Source: Lentzea nigeriaca (GTDB lineage: Bacteria > Actinomycetota > Actinomycetes > Mycobacteriales > Pseudonocardiaceae). Taken from it: a stretch of 64,000 nucleotides of DNA. The position numbers and the translations under genes are program-made. The DNA is taken from assembly GCF_016907955.1 (NCBI RefSeq), contig NZ_JAFBCX010000002.1, positions 1 through 64,000 on the forward strand. Reading direction: 5' to 3'. The notes beneath the pieces were generated by a model that worked only from the letters and a program-made list of their open reading frames with translations, had not been told where the DNA came from and ran no database searches. Shown here piece after piece: positions 8,999 to 16,915 of the stretch. Every line of letters starts with the position of its first letter. Positions within the stretch are counted from its first letter, which is position 1.

Positions 8999-9655
8999 GT
9001 GATTCGGGTGCTGCTGGTCGACGACCAGGAACTCATGCGCATGGGCTTCCGCATGGTGCTGGGAGCGCAGGAGGACATCGACGTCGTCGGCGAGGCCGCC
9101 GACGGTCTCGACGCGGTGCAGATGGCCGACAAGCTGCGCCCCGACGTCGTGCTGATGGACGTCCGCATGCCCGTGCTGGACGGCGTGGAGGCGACCAAGC
9201 GCATCACCGAGGCCGAAACAGCCAAGGTGCTGGTCATGACCACGTTCGACATGGACGAGTACGCGTTGTCGGCGTTGCGCAACGGCGCCAGCGGGTTCCT
9301 GCTGAAGGACACGCCGCCGTCCGACCTCGTGTCGGCTCTGCGCGCGGTCGCGTCAGGCGACGCGGTGGTCTCGCCGTCCGTGACGAAGCGGCTGCTGGGC
9401 CGGTTCCTCGGTGACGGCGGCGGTGAGCTGCGCGACGCGACTGTGCTGGACGTGCTGACCGAACGCGAGCGCGAGGTGCTCGTGCTGATCGCGAAGGGCC
9501 TGTCCAACACGGAGATCGCCCGCAAGCTCTTCCTGTCGGAGGCGACGGTGAAGACGCACGTCGGGCGGATCCTCGCGAAGCTGGAGCTGCGAGACCGGGT
9601 GCAGGCCGTGGTGCTCGCCTACGAGACCGGTCTCGTCCGCCCCGGCGACGCCTAG
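8999..9655 (+). CDS. NarL/LuxR-family response regulator
   Basis: 218 residues. Receiver domain with acidic pocket VDDQ and phospho-acceptor Asp54 (VLMDVRMP), and a LuxR-type helix-turn-helix near the C-terminus (LTEREREVLVLIAKGLSNTEIA, then SEATVKTHVGRILAKL). Paired with the kinase just upstream. Targets unknown. Its end overlaps the convergent SDR gene by 4 bases. Confidence 0.93.
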   Translation: MIRVLLVDDQELMRMGFRMVLGAQEDIDVVGEAADGLDAVQMADKLRPDVVLMDVRMPVLDGVEATKRITEAETAKVLVMTTFDMDEYALSALRNGASGFLLKDTPPSDLVSALRAVASGDAVVSPSVTKRLLGRFLGDGGGELRDATVLDVLTEREREVLVLIAKGLSNTEIARKLFLSEATVKTHVGRILAKLELRDRVQAVVLAYETGLVRPGDA

Positions 9656-10572
9656 CGGTACTGCTCCGGGTCGGCGTCCACGATCGTCCCGGCGATCCGC
9701 GGCTTCACGACGTCGTCCCACCACCGGCCCCAGTCGGGCTGCGAGCCGTCGAGGTCGGTGAACCCGTACTCGCGCTTGAGCCGCCACGACGACAGGCACT
9801 GCCCGGCGAACCGCTTGCGGTCGGGGTCGGCTGCGAGGTGTGCGATACCGCGGCCGAGGTAGTGCGGCGTCTCGGACAACGCGTAGTCCGGCACCTTCTC
9901 GATCGCGTCACGCCAGTTCGCCTCGGTGACGCCGAACGTCTCCAGCATCTGCTCGGAGCGCAGGAACCCTGGCGTTGCCGCCACAGCGGTCACGTTCGGG
10001 TGGTCCCTGAGGTCCTTCGCCAGCACCTCGCCGAACCGTCGCACGGTGTTCTTCACGGCGTCGTAGGCGAGGTTCACGAAGTACGCCTCGCCGTCCTCGC
10101 CGTCGGTCACCTCGACCACGAGCCCGTTGTCGGACCGGATCACGAGCGGCATCAGCTTGTGCAGCGCCACGAGGTGCGACTCGACGCCGTTGCGCCACAT
10201 GTGGAGCTGCCGGTCGAGGTCGTGCTCCCAGAACTTGCCCCACTCGACGAGGTTCTCGCCGCCCCAGGCGTTGTCGACGAAGATGTCGAGCCGGTCGATC
10301 CGCGCCGCGAAAGCGTCCACATCGGACGGATCGGTGAAGTCGCAGCGGATGGCGATCCCCTCGCCGCCGGCCTTGGTGACCAGGTCCGCGGTGTCCTCGA
10401 TCGTCTCGGAACGGCCGACTTCCGACTGTTGCGTGCGCGTCGTGCGGCCGCCGACGAACACCGTCGCCCCCGCCGCACCCAGCTCGACCGCGATCGCCCG
10501 GCCGGCACCCCTCGTGGCGCCCGTGACGACGGCGACCCTGCCGCTCAGATCAGGTTCACTTCTTGGCGACAC
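9652..10572 (-). CDS. Short-chain dehydrogenase/reductase, DHRS1-like
   Basis: 306 residues. Rossmann glycine motif TGATRGAGRAIA near the N-terminus, NAWGGEN in place of the classical NNAG (as in DHRS1-type enzymes), and catalytic Tyr/Lys in YDAVK. The position of the usual catalytic Ser reads VVEVTDG, so Thr may substitute. GTG at 10572 is preceded by AGGGGA at good spacing; it overlaps the end of the PPOX-type gene by 17 bases. Last gene of the TetR-PPOX-SDR operon. Substrate unknown. Confidence 0.88.
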   Translation of the reverse strand: MSPRSEPDLSGRVAVVTGATRGAGRAIAVELGAAGATVFVGGRTTRTQQSEVGRSETIEDTADLVTKAGGEGIAIRCDFTDPSDVDAFAARIDRLDIFVDNAWGGENLVEWGKFWEHDLDRQLHMWRNGVESHLVALHKLMPLVIRSDNGLVVEVTDGEDGEAYFVNLAYDAVKNTVRRFGEVLAKDLRDHPNVTAVAATPGFLRSEQMLETFGVTEANWRDAIEKVPDYALSETPHYLGRGIAHLAADPDRKRFAGQCLSSWRLKREYGFTDLDGSQPDWGRWWDDVVKPRIAGTIVDADPEQYR

Positions 10573-11035
10573 GGCGGATTCCCCTTCCCTCGTGCCAGGA
10601 CAGGACGACCATCTCGTCGCCCTCGACGGTGAGCGACACGACCTCGGTGACGTCCATCCGGAACAGGTCGAGCTCGCCGCCCTCCGGCATCCACCCCGTG
10701 CGGTCGTAGAGGTCCTTGAGGTACTGCTCCTTGTCGGTCCAGAACTCGGCCGTCCCGCTGATCTTCGCGTCACCTCCCTCGGTCATCGAGGCCGTGGTCG
10801 TGGTGCAGTGCAACGAAAATCGCGGATCACGCCGCAGATCCCGCGACTTCAGCGAGTCGAGCATCATGCCGACCCACAGTTCACCCCGTGCGAAGTCCGG
10901 TTCCACGCCGCTGATCCGCGGCGAGCCGTCCTTGCGCAGGGTCGCGATCAGCGCGTGCCGGTCCGCGGCGAACCTGCCCTCCGCGAACGCGGCCAGGCCG
11001 GGCTGTTCGGCCGTGAACTCGGCCCAGGTAGCCAT
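10556..11035 (-). CDS. Pyridoxamine-phosphate-oxidase-like flavin/F420 protein
   Basis: 159 residues, the size and pattern of the split beta-barrel PPOX superfamily (LIATLRKDGSPRISGVEP, then a MMLDSLKSRDLRRDPRFSLH region typical of the nucleotide-binding half). Such proteins bind FMN, F420 or heme and reduce small molecules. Its ATG shares one base with the stop of tetR (TGATG). Part of a TetR-controlled operon with a downstream SDR, suggesting a joint redox or detoxification job; substrate unknown. Confidence 0.82.
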   Translation of the reverse strand: MATWAEFTAEQPGLAAFAEGRFAADRHALIATLRKDGSPRISGVEPDFARGELWVGMMLDSLKSRDLRRDPRFSLHCTTTTASMTEGGDAKISGTAEFWTDKEQYLKDLYDRTGWMPEGGELDLFRMDVTEVVSLTVEGDEMVVLSWHEGRGIRRVAKK

Positions 11036-11562
11036 CAGCGCATCCCCTTCAACACCAGGTCGATGTCTTCCTCCATGCGTGCCAACAGTTCCCCCCGTGG
11101 TCGGATCGACCAGTCCATCGCGATCCCGTACACCAGCGCGGCCAGCACGCGAGCCGCGTTGGACGGCAGGTCTTCCGCCGCGCACAGGACCTCCAGCTCC
11201 GACTCCAGCACCGCGTAGTGCCTGGCCAGCAACGCCCGCAGTTCCGCGTCGATGAGGTCGACACCCAGCTGCGCCAGGTTGTTCGTCGCGACGACCGGAT
11301 CGGCCAGCCGGTCGAACCAGGTCAGCAACGCCTCGCGCACCGTGCCCGCCTCCCGCATCCGGCGGGCGACCTCCTCGGTCCCGGCTCGGGTCAGCGCCTG
11401 CAGCAGGCCGCTCTTCGACCCGAACCGCTTCGCCACCGCGCCGACCGACACCCCGGCCTCCGCCGCCACGTCCGCGACCGTGAACTCCGGTCCGCGCCGG
11501 TCGATCACCGTCGCAGTTGCACTGAGGATCCGCTCGTCGGAGATGGTGCGAGGTCGTGCCAC
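11035..11562 (-). CDS. TetR-family transcriptional regulator
   Basis: 175 residues. N-terminal helix-turn-helix (FTVADVAAEAGVSVGAVAKRFGSKSGLLQAL) and an all-helical ligand domain. GTG at 11562 is chosen because a longer frame from 11610 would place the perfect operator palindrome inside the coding region. First gene of an operon with a PPOX-like protein and an SDR, and probably its repressor and autoregulator; the same operator can also act on the divergent HAD gene. Confidence 0.9.
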   Translation of the reverse strand: MARPRTISDERILSATATVIDRRGPEFTVADVAAEAGVSVGAVAKRFGSKSGLLQALTRAGTEEVARRMREAGTVREALLTWFDRLADPVVATNNLAQLGVDLIDAELRALLARHYAVLESELEVLCAAEDLPSNAARVLAALVYGIAMDWSIRPRGELLARMEEDIDLVLKGMR

Positions 11563-11566
11563 ACCA

Positions 11567-11588
11567 TTAGTGAACCACAATTCACTAA
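11567..11588 (-). promoter_or_regulatory. Perfect TetR-type operator palindrome
   Basis: TTAGTGAA (11567-11574), a 6-base spacer, then TTCACTAA (11581-11588): perfect 8-bp arms, a typical TetR operator layout. It sits 4 bases upstream of the tetR start and 22 bases upstream of the divergent HAD start, so one dimer could block both promoters. Confidence 0.8.
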
Positions 11589-11610
11589 CCTTCGCATAGG
11601 GTGGCTCCAT

Positions 11611-12399
11611 GTGAACTGGAGACCGCGTTTGGTGGCCCTGGACATCGACGGAACCCTGACCCCTGTCGGCTCGAACGACATCTCACCCGCGGTGAAGGCC
11701 GCCGTCACACGTGTGGCGGAACACGGCACTCAAGTCGTGCTGTGCACCGGCCGCAGCCTCATCGGCACCACACCCGTCGCCCCGCAACTGCCCGCCTCGC
11801 TCGCGCTGTGCTCGAACGGCGCGGTGTGGTGGAACCCGGTCAGCGACGAGATCCTCAAGCACACGACGTTCGAACCGGGCCCGACGATCAAGACGCTGCA
11901 GGCGCTGTTGCCCGGCGCGGTGTTCGCGGTCGAGCAGACCGGCGTCGGCAACCTCTCGCTCGGCGAGTTCCTGCCCGGTGACCTGTGGGGCGTGACGACT
12001 CCGGCGACGTTCGACGAGATCGCCGCCACGCCGACCGCCCGGCTCGTCATGCGCTGGCTCGACCGCGCACCCGCCGAGCTCGCGTTCGCCGTGCGGGAGC
12101 TGGAACTGCCGGGCGTCTCGTGGCACGTCGACCACACCGAGGCGTGGCTGACGGTGGTGCCACCCGACGTGACGAAGGGCCAGGCACTGGAGGAACTGCG
12201 GGTCTCACTGGGCATCAGCGCCGAGGACACGCTCGCGATCGGCGACGGGTCCAACGACGTCGAGATGCTGCGGTGGGCCGCGCTCGGGATCGCGATGGGT
12301 CAGGCGCCGGCGACGGTGCAGGAGGTGGCCGACGAGGTCACCGCGACCGTGCTGGAGGACGGCGCGGCGGTGGCGTTGGAGCGGTTCTTCCCGGCCTAG
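11611..12399 (+). CDS. HAD-superfamily hydrolase, Cof/IIB type
   Basis: 262 residues. Motif I DIDGTL (near residue 11), a large type IIB cap, and motif IV IGDGSNDVEML near the C-terminus. Enzymes of this class dephosphorylate sugar phosphates or similar small metabolites using an aspartyl-phosphate intermediate. GTG at 11611 is 22 bases from the TetR operator. Overlaps the convergent lysR gene by 4 bases. Substrate not predictable. Confidence 0.88.
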   Translation: MNWRPRLVALDIDGTLTPVGSNDISPAVKAAVTRVAEHGTQVVLCTGRSLIGTTPVAPQLPASLALCSNGAVWWNPVSDEILKHTTFEPGPTIKTLQALLPGAVFAVEQTGVGNLSLGEFLPGDLWGVTTPATFDEIAATPTARLVMRWLDRAPAELAFAVRELELPGVSWHVDHTEAWLTVVPPDVTKGQALEELRVSLGISAEDTLAIGDGSNDVEMLRWAALGIAMGQAPATVQEVADEVTATVLEDGAAVALERFFPA

Positions 12400-13262
12400 A
12401 CGCAGGCCTGGATCGTCTCGCGCAGCCAGCGCTGCGCGGGATCGGCGTCGAGCCGGGCGTGCCAGCGCAGGCGGATCTCGACCTCCGGCAGCTCCGCGTT
12501 GATCGGGAACCAGCGCAGGATGCCGGAGTACTGCTCGGCGAGACGGTGTGAGACGAGGCCGATGTAGTCGCTCGACGCCACCAGCTGGACGGCGGCCGAG
12601 TAGAACGGCACGACAGCGGCGACGTGCCGGTGCAGGCCTGCGGCTTGCAGCGCCACGTCCAGCGGGCCGCGCACCCGGCCCCGGCGCGACACCGAGACGT
12701 GCGGGTAGCGGCAGAGCTGCCTGAGCGTGGGGCGGTTGCCGAGCGGGCTGTCGGCGCGGACGATGCCGACCATCCGTTCGCGGAAGAGCACGACGGACCG
12801 GATGTCGGACTCGCTGTCGTCGCCGGCGCCGATGTCGAGGTCGACCGAGCCGTCGCGCAACGCCTCGGCGCTCTCGTCGCCCTCGGGCACGAACCGCAGC
12901 ACCACGCCGGGCGCCTGCGCGGCCACGGCGTTGACCAGCGGAGTCACCACGCCTTCGCCCACCCGGATGGTGAACGTACGGCGCAGCTCGCCGGGGTCGA
13001 GCTCCTTGGCGTTGATCAACGCGGAGGCCTCGTCCAGCAGCGAGCGGACTCTCGGTGCGACGCGCAGCGCGTACGGCGTCGGTGCCATCCCCCGCCCGGC
13101 GCGGACCAGGATCGGGTCGTTCATCGCCCGCCGCAGCCTCGCCAACGCCCTGCTGGTCGCCGGGATGGACAGGTGGAGGCGCTCGGCCGCGGTGGTGACG
13201 CTGCTGTCCTGCAGGAGTGCGTCGAACACGCGCAGCAGGTTCAGATCGAGCTGGTCCGGCAT
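12396..13262 (-). CDS. LysR-family transcriptional regulator
   Basis: 288 residues. N-terminal winged helix ([35 protein letters not shown]) and a periplasmic-binding-like effector domain. ATG at 13262 fits the family start [13 protein letters not shown]; a much longer frame upstream would run into the divergent gene. Divergent from the darcynin-family gene at 13338, the classic LysR arrangement; dyads at 13265-13279 and 13276-13299 lie between them. Confidence 0.92.
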   Translation of the reverse strand: MPDQLDLNLLRVFDALLQDSSVTTAAERLHLSIPATSRALARLRRAMNDPILVRAGRGMAPTPYALRVAPRVRSLLDEASALINAKELDPGELRRTFTIRVGEGVVTPLVNAVAAQAPGVVLRFVPEGDESAEALRDGSVDLDIGAGDDSESDIRSVVLFRERMVGIVRADSPLGNRPTLRQLCRYPHVSVSRRGRVRGPLDVALQAAGLHRHVAAVVPFYSAAVQLVASSDYIGLVSHRLAEQYSGILRWFPINAELPEVEIRLRWHARLDADPAQRWLRETIQACV

Positions 13263-13264
13263 CT

Positions 13265-13299
13265 TTGCATCGTATGCAACTCTGCCTTGCAGAAGTTGC
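13265..13299. promoter_or_regulatory. LysR-type dyads in the divergent promoter
   Basis: TTGCATcgtATGCAA (13265-13279) is a perfect 6-bp-arm palindrome of 15 bp. An overlapping imperfect dyad, GCAACT with CTGC...GCAG and AGTTGC, spans 13276-13299. They lie between lysR and the darcynin gene, where regulatory and activation half-sites of a LysR protein are expected. Confidence 0.65.
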
Positions 13300-13337
13300 G
13301 TGGCACGAAAGGCTGGCGCGCTCCTAGCGTCGTGACC

Positions 13338-13688
13338 ATGACATTCGAAGCGAAGCTCACCGCGTTCATGCTCATCAAGGCCACCCCGAAGTGGCTGTCC
13401 CTCACCGTCCCGCAGCGGTTCGAGGCGTTCGAGACCGAGATCCTCCCCGTGCTGAGGGAGAAGGTCGACGGCGTGCGATCGCGCTTCTACGACACGGAGT
13501 TCTACTCGGTGCGCGTGAGCGACATCTGGGTGTGGGAAGCGCGCGACCACGAGTCGTACCAGCTACTCGTGGACGCGCTGCGGGAAACCCCGTTCTGGGA
13601 CCACTACTTCGAGGTGGTCGATCTGCTGATCGGCGTGGAGGACGCGTACGCCAAGAACACCGGCCGCGAACCCGTTGCCACCGTCTAG
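13338..13688 (+). CDS. Darcynin-family protein
   Basis: 116 residues. The pattern [34 protein letters not shown] and [17 protein letters not shown] fits the small darcynin family, for which no biochemical function is established. No signal peptide or membrane segment, so cytosolic. Probably controlled by the divergent LysR regulator. ATG at 13338 has no strong ribosome binding site. Confidence 0.75.
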   Translation: MTFEAKLTAFMLIKATPKWLSLTVPQRFEAFETEILPVLREKVDGVRSRFYDTEFYSVRVSDIWVWEARDHESYQLLVDALRETPFWDHYFEVVDLLIGVEDAYAKNTGREPVATV

Positions 13689-14128
13689 TCCGAGACGTTG
13701 ACCCTGGCGACGACCTTGTCGACCTTGACCCTCACGACCATCTCGCCGGGCACGCCGTTGCGTTCGGCGTAGTGGTCGGCCTGGTCGTCGCCCATGTAGC
13801 GCGCGGCGGTGCGCCCCGCCCAGTACTTCAGCTGCTCGGGATCCTCGTCCACCTGGGCGCGGCCCGTGATGGTCACGAAGTTGAAGGGCGGGGTCTCGTC
13901 GTCGAAGCAGAGCGCCACACGGCCGTCGCGCAGGATGGACTTGCCCTTGATGGTGTCGCGGGCGGTCAGGAAGACGACGTCCGGTCCGTCGAGGTCCACC
14001 CACACCGGGGCGACGTGCGGGCTGCCGTCCTTGCGGGTGACGGCGAGTTTGCCGGTGCGGGCGGGCTTGGCCAGCACGAACTCGCGCCACCAGCCTTCTG
14101 GAGCTTCCGTGTAACCCATGAGAAGCAT
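13685..14128 (-). CDS. PPOX-class F420-type oxidoreductase
   Basis: 147 residues. The pattern [45 protein letters not shown] and [14 protein letters not shown] is typical of actinobacterial F420-dependent split-barrel reductases. ATG at 14128 or ATG at 14119 (three codons later) could start it; neither has a clear Shine-Dalgarno. Monocistronic. The F420 preference is from family pattern, not from a demonstrable residue. Confidence 0.85.
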   Translation of the reverse strand: MLLMGYTEAPEGWWREFVLAKPARTGKLAVTRKDGSPHVAPVWVDLDGPDVVFLTARDTIKGKSILRDGRVALCFDDETPPFNFVTITGRAQVDEDPEQLKYWAGRTAARYMGDDQADHYAERNGVPGEMVVRVKVDKVVARVNVSD

Positions 14129-14204
14129 TCAACTACGACTCAGGTAGCGCCACAGTACGACTGAAGTTGACGGTGGTCGCAGACCGCCGGGCGATGTGGG
14201 CTGA

Positions 14205-14243
14205 CCCCTCGGAGCGGGAGAGTTCTCCCGACACCGAGAGGGG
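14205..14243 (+). promoter_or_regulatory. Nested hairpin that would hide the ABC gene's ribosome binding site
   Basis: Inner stem CGGGAGA (14215-14221) with TCTCCCG (14224-14230); outer stem CCCCTCGG (14205-14212) with CCGAG-A-GGGG (14234-14243, one bulged A). The 3' strand of the outer stem is the GAGAGGGG Shine-Dalgarno of the ATG at 14252. Folding would block initiation, so translation control or a thermosensor-like role is possible. Alternatively the inner dyad is simply a repressor operator. Confidence 0.5.
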
Positions 14244-14251
14244 AAACGCTG

Positions 14252-15163
14252 ATGATCGAGGCAATCGGCCTCACCAAGAGATACGGCAGGACGGTCGCGG
14301 TCGACGACCTGTCGTTCACCGTCCAACCTGGACGGGTGACCGGGTTCCTCGGTCCGAACGGCGCGGGCAAGTCCACCACGATGCGGATGATGCTGGGGCT
14401 CGACCGACCGACGGCAGGCCGCGTGCTGATCGACGGGAAGCCCTACGACCAGCTGCACCGTCCACTGCGGACGGTCGGCGCCCTGCTCGACGCCAAGTGG
14501 GTGCACCCCAACCGGTCGGCGCGGTCGCATCTGAAGTGGCTCGCCGTCTCCAACGGACTGCCCGCCAAGCGCGTGGACGCGGTGCTGGAAGCGGTCGGTC
14601 TCACGCAGGTCGCCGGCAAGAAGGCCGGCGGGTTCTCGCTCGGCATGTCACAGCGGCTGGGAATCGCGGCGGCACTGCTCGGCGACCCGAAGGTGCTGCT
14701 GTTCGACGAGCCCGTCAACGGCCTGGACCCGGAGGGCATCCTCTGGATCCGCACGTTCATGCAGAACCTCGCCGCCGAGGGGCGCACGGTCCTGGTGTCG
14801 AGCCACCTGCTGTCCGAGATGGCGCTGACCGCGAGCGAGCTCGTGGTGATCGGCAAGGGGAAGCTGATCACCCAGAGCTCCACGGCCGAGTTCATCGACC
14901 GCTCGACGGGTAACTCGGTGCTCGTGCGCAGTCCTCAGTTGTTCAAGCTCGGTCCGCTGCTCGTGGACAAGGGCTTCACGGTTCGTGACGGCGCGGACGG
15001 GGCGTTGTCCGTATCGGGTGCCACGAGTGACCAGATCGGTGACATCGCCGCCGCCAACGGTGTGGTGCTGCACGAGTTGAGCCCTCAGCGCGGTTCGCTG
15101 GAAGAGGCATTCATGCAGCTGACCGGCGACGCTGTCGAGTACCACGCAGAGATCGGGAAGTGA
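14252..15163 (+). CDS. ABC transporter ATP-binding protein (first copy)
   Basis: 303 residues. Walker A GPNGAGKST (34-42), signature SLGMSQ (129-134), Walker B VLLFDEP (148-154) and a C-terminal accessory domain ending in SPQRGSLEEAFMQLT, as in BcrA-type ATPases of antibiotic-export or lantibiotic-immunity systems. ATG follows GAGAGGGG. Stop overlaps the permease GTG (GTGA). Very similar throughout to the ATPase at 16013. Confidence 0.93.
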   Translation: MIEAIGLTKRYGRTVAVDDLSFTVQPGRVTGFLGPNGAGKSTTMRMMLGLDRPTAGRVLIDGKPYDQLHRPLRTVGALLDAKWVHPNRSARSHLKWLAVSNGLPAKRVDAVLEAVGLTQVAGKKAGGFSLGMSQRLGIAAALLGDPKVLLFDEPVNGLDPEGILWIRTFMQNLAAEGRTVLVSSHLLSEMALTASELVVIGKGKLITQSSTAEFIDRSTGNSVLVRSPQLFKLGPLLVDKGFTVRDGADGALSVSGATSDQIGDIAAANGVVLHELSPQRGSLEEAFMQLTGDAVEYHAEIGK

Positions 15164-15921
15164 GTCTGATGACCCTGTTGGCAGTTGAGAGAATCAAGCT
15201 CTTCTCGACCCGCTCGCCGTACTGGTGCACAGCACTCGCGATCGCCATGTCAGTCGGGTTCGCCGCGCTCCTCGCGGCGAACGCGGACCAGGTCGGCGTC
15301 GGCCTCACGCAGGCGGGCACCCGCCTCGCGCTCGTCGTCGTGCTGGTGCTCGGCGCGCTCGCGGTCACCACCGAGTACCGCTTCAGCACGATCAGGGCGA
15401 CGTTCCTCGCGGTACCGGGCCGCACGTCGGCGCTCGTCGCCAAGACCGCCGTGGTCGCACTGGTCGCGGGCGTGATCGGTGAGGTCGCCGCGTTCGGCTC
15501 GTGGGCGATCGCGAAGGTGATCAAGCCGAACGCCGATCTCGCGATCAACACCGGCGCGGAGTGGCGGGCCGTCGCCGGCGTCGGCCTGACGTTCGCGATC
15601 GGCGCGATCCTCGCGATCGCCGTCGGCATCCTGGTCCGCCAGACCGCGGGCGCCGTGGCGATCCTGCTGGTCTGGTCGATGCTCGCGGAGAACCTGGTCG
15701 GGCTCATCCCCAAGGTGGGCGTCAAGATCCAGGCCTGGCTGCCGTTCATGAACGCGGACAACTTCCTCGCCGTGAACACGCCGAGCGCGGGCGAGGTCGA
15801 GGCAACGGGCGGCGGGGTCGTCTTCAAGCTGAGCCAGTGGGGATCGCTGGCCTACTTCGCCGGCATCGCGGTGGCGCTGCTGGTGGTCGCGCTGGTCGTC
15901 GCGAAGCGCCGCGACGCGTGA
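15160..15921 (+). CDS. ABC-2-type permease
   Basis: 253 residues with six hydrophobic segments, including VVLVLGALAVTTEY and an FAIGAILAIAVGILV pair; the start TLLAVERIKLFSTRSPYW is typical of ABC-2 permeases. GTG at 15160 overlaps the ATPase stop; ATG at 15169 is an alternative. With the ATPase it forms a two-gene exporter of unknown substrate. Confidence 0.88.
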   Translation: MSLMTLLAVERIKLFSTRSPYWCTALAIAMSVGFAALLAANADQVGVGLTQAGTRLALVVVLVLGALAVTTEYRFSTIRATFLAVPGRTSALVAKTAVVALVAGVIGEVAAFGSWAIAKVIKPNADLAINTGAEWRAVAGVGLTFAIGAILAIAVGILVRQTAGAVAILLVWSMLAENLVGLIPKVGVKIQAWLPFMNADNFLAVNTPSAGEVEATGGGVVFKLSQWGSLAYFAGIAVALLVVALVVAKRRDA

Positions 15922-15942
15922 CCGGTTCCGAATAAGGGGGAG

Positions 15943-15983
15943 CGGGACGCAGGCCATCCATCGGGGGGATGGCCTGCGTCCCG
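15943..15983 (+). terminator. Strong hairpin between the exporter and the second ATPase
   Basis: CGGGACGCAGGCCATCC (15943-15959) pairs perfectly over 17 bp with 15967-15983, with a 7-base loop. No U-run follows, which is common for actinomycete terminators. It lies 22 bases after the permease stop and 30 bases before the second ATPase, so it may end or attenuate transcription into that gene. Confidence 0.75.
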
Positions 15984-16012
15984 ATCAGTTCTTCGAGTGA
16001 ACGGGAGAGGCC

Positions 16013-16915
16013 ATGATCCAAGCAGTGCGGTTGCGCAAGCACTACGGCCGGACGAAGGCCGTGGACGACCTGTCGTTCATCGTGAAACCCGGCCGCGTCA
16101 CGGGCTTCCTCGGCCCGAACGGCGCAGGGAAGTCCACGACCATGCGGATGATCCTCGGCCTCGACACCCCCACCGGCGGTGACGTCACGATCGACGGGAA
16201 GCACTACACCGAGCTGAAGCAGCCGTTGCGCAAGATCGGCGCGTTGCTGGACGCGAAGTGGGTGCACCCCAACCGTTCCGCGCGCTCGCACCTCAAGTGG
16301 ATGGCCGTCTCCAACAAGATTCCGGTGAGCCGCGTCGACGAGGTGCTGGAGATCGTGGGCCTCACCGAGGTCGCGAACAAGAGGGCCGGCGGGTTCTCGC
16401 TCGGCATGTCCCAGCGACTCGGCATCGCGGGCGCGTTGCTCGGCGACCCCGAGGTGCTGCTGTTCGACGAGCCGGTCAACGGTCTCGACCCCGAGGGCAT
16501 CCTGTGGATCCGGCAGTTCATGCACCGGCTCGCGGACGAGGGCCGCACGGTGTTCGTGTCGAGCCACCTGCTCTCGGAGATGGCGCAGACCGCCCAGGAC
16601 CTCATCGTGATCGGCAAGGGCCGGCTGATCGCGCAGACCACCACCGAGCAGTTCATCAGCGACGCCACCCAGGACCACGTCCGGGTGCGGTCACCGCACG
16701 CCGTGAAGCTGCGCGAGATCCTCGCGGCCAGCGCCACGGTCACCGAGGACGCCGTGGACGGAGCCCTTGTGGTGCACGGACTTCCGGCTCCGCGGATCGG
16801 CGAGATCGCGGCGGAGAACCAGATCGTGCTGCACGAGCTCAGCCCTCAGCGCGGTTCGCTGGAGGAGGCTTTCATGCAGCTCACCAAGGAGTCGGTGGAG
16901 TATCACGCGCACTGA
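16013..16915 (+). CDS. ABC transporter ATP-binding protein (second, paralogous copy)
   Basis: 300 residues. Walker A GPNGAGKST (34-42), signature SLGMSQ, Walker B VLLFDEP and the same C-terminal SPQRGSLEEAFMQLT as the copy at 14252, so the two arose by duplication. GGGAGAGG precedes the ATG. No permease follows: the next gene is convergent and overlaps its end by 35 bases. It may share the single permease, making a heterodimeric ATPase, or serve another permease. Divergence is greatest in the C-terminal accessory domain. Confidence 0.92.
   Translation: MIQAVRLRKHYGRTKAVDDLSFIVKPGRVTGFLGPNGAGKSTTMRMILGLDTPTGGDVTIDGKHYTELKQPLRKIGALLDAKWVHPNRSARSHLKWMAVSNKIPVSRVDEVLEIVGLTEVANKRAGGFSLGMSQRLGIAGALLGDPEVLLFDEPVNGLDPEGILWIRQFMHRLADEGRTVFVSSHLLSEMAQTAQDLIVIGKGRLIAQTTTEQFISDATQDHVRVRSPHAVKLREILAASATVTEDAVDGALVVHGLPAPRIGEIAAENQIVLHELSPQRGSLEEAFMQLTKESVEYHAH

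Noticed and set aside
13276-13299. Reading the LysR-region dyad as a terminator
   Set aside because: It lies between divergent starts, where a terminator has no use; operator interpretation is kept.
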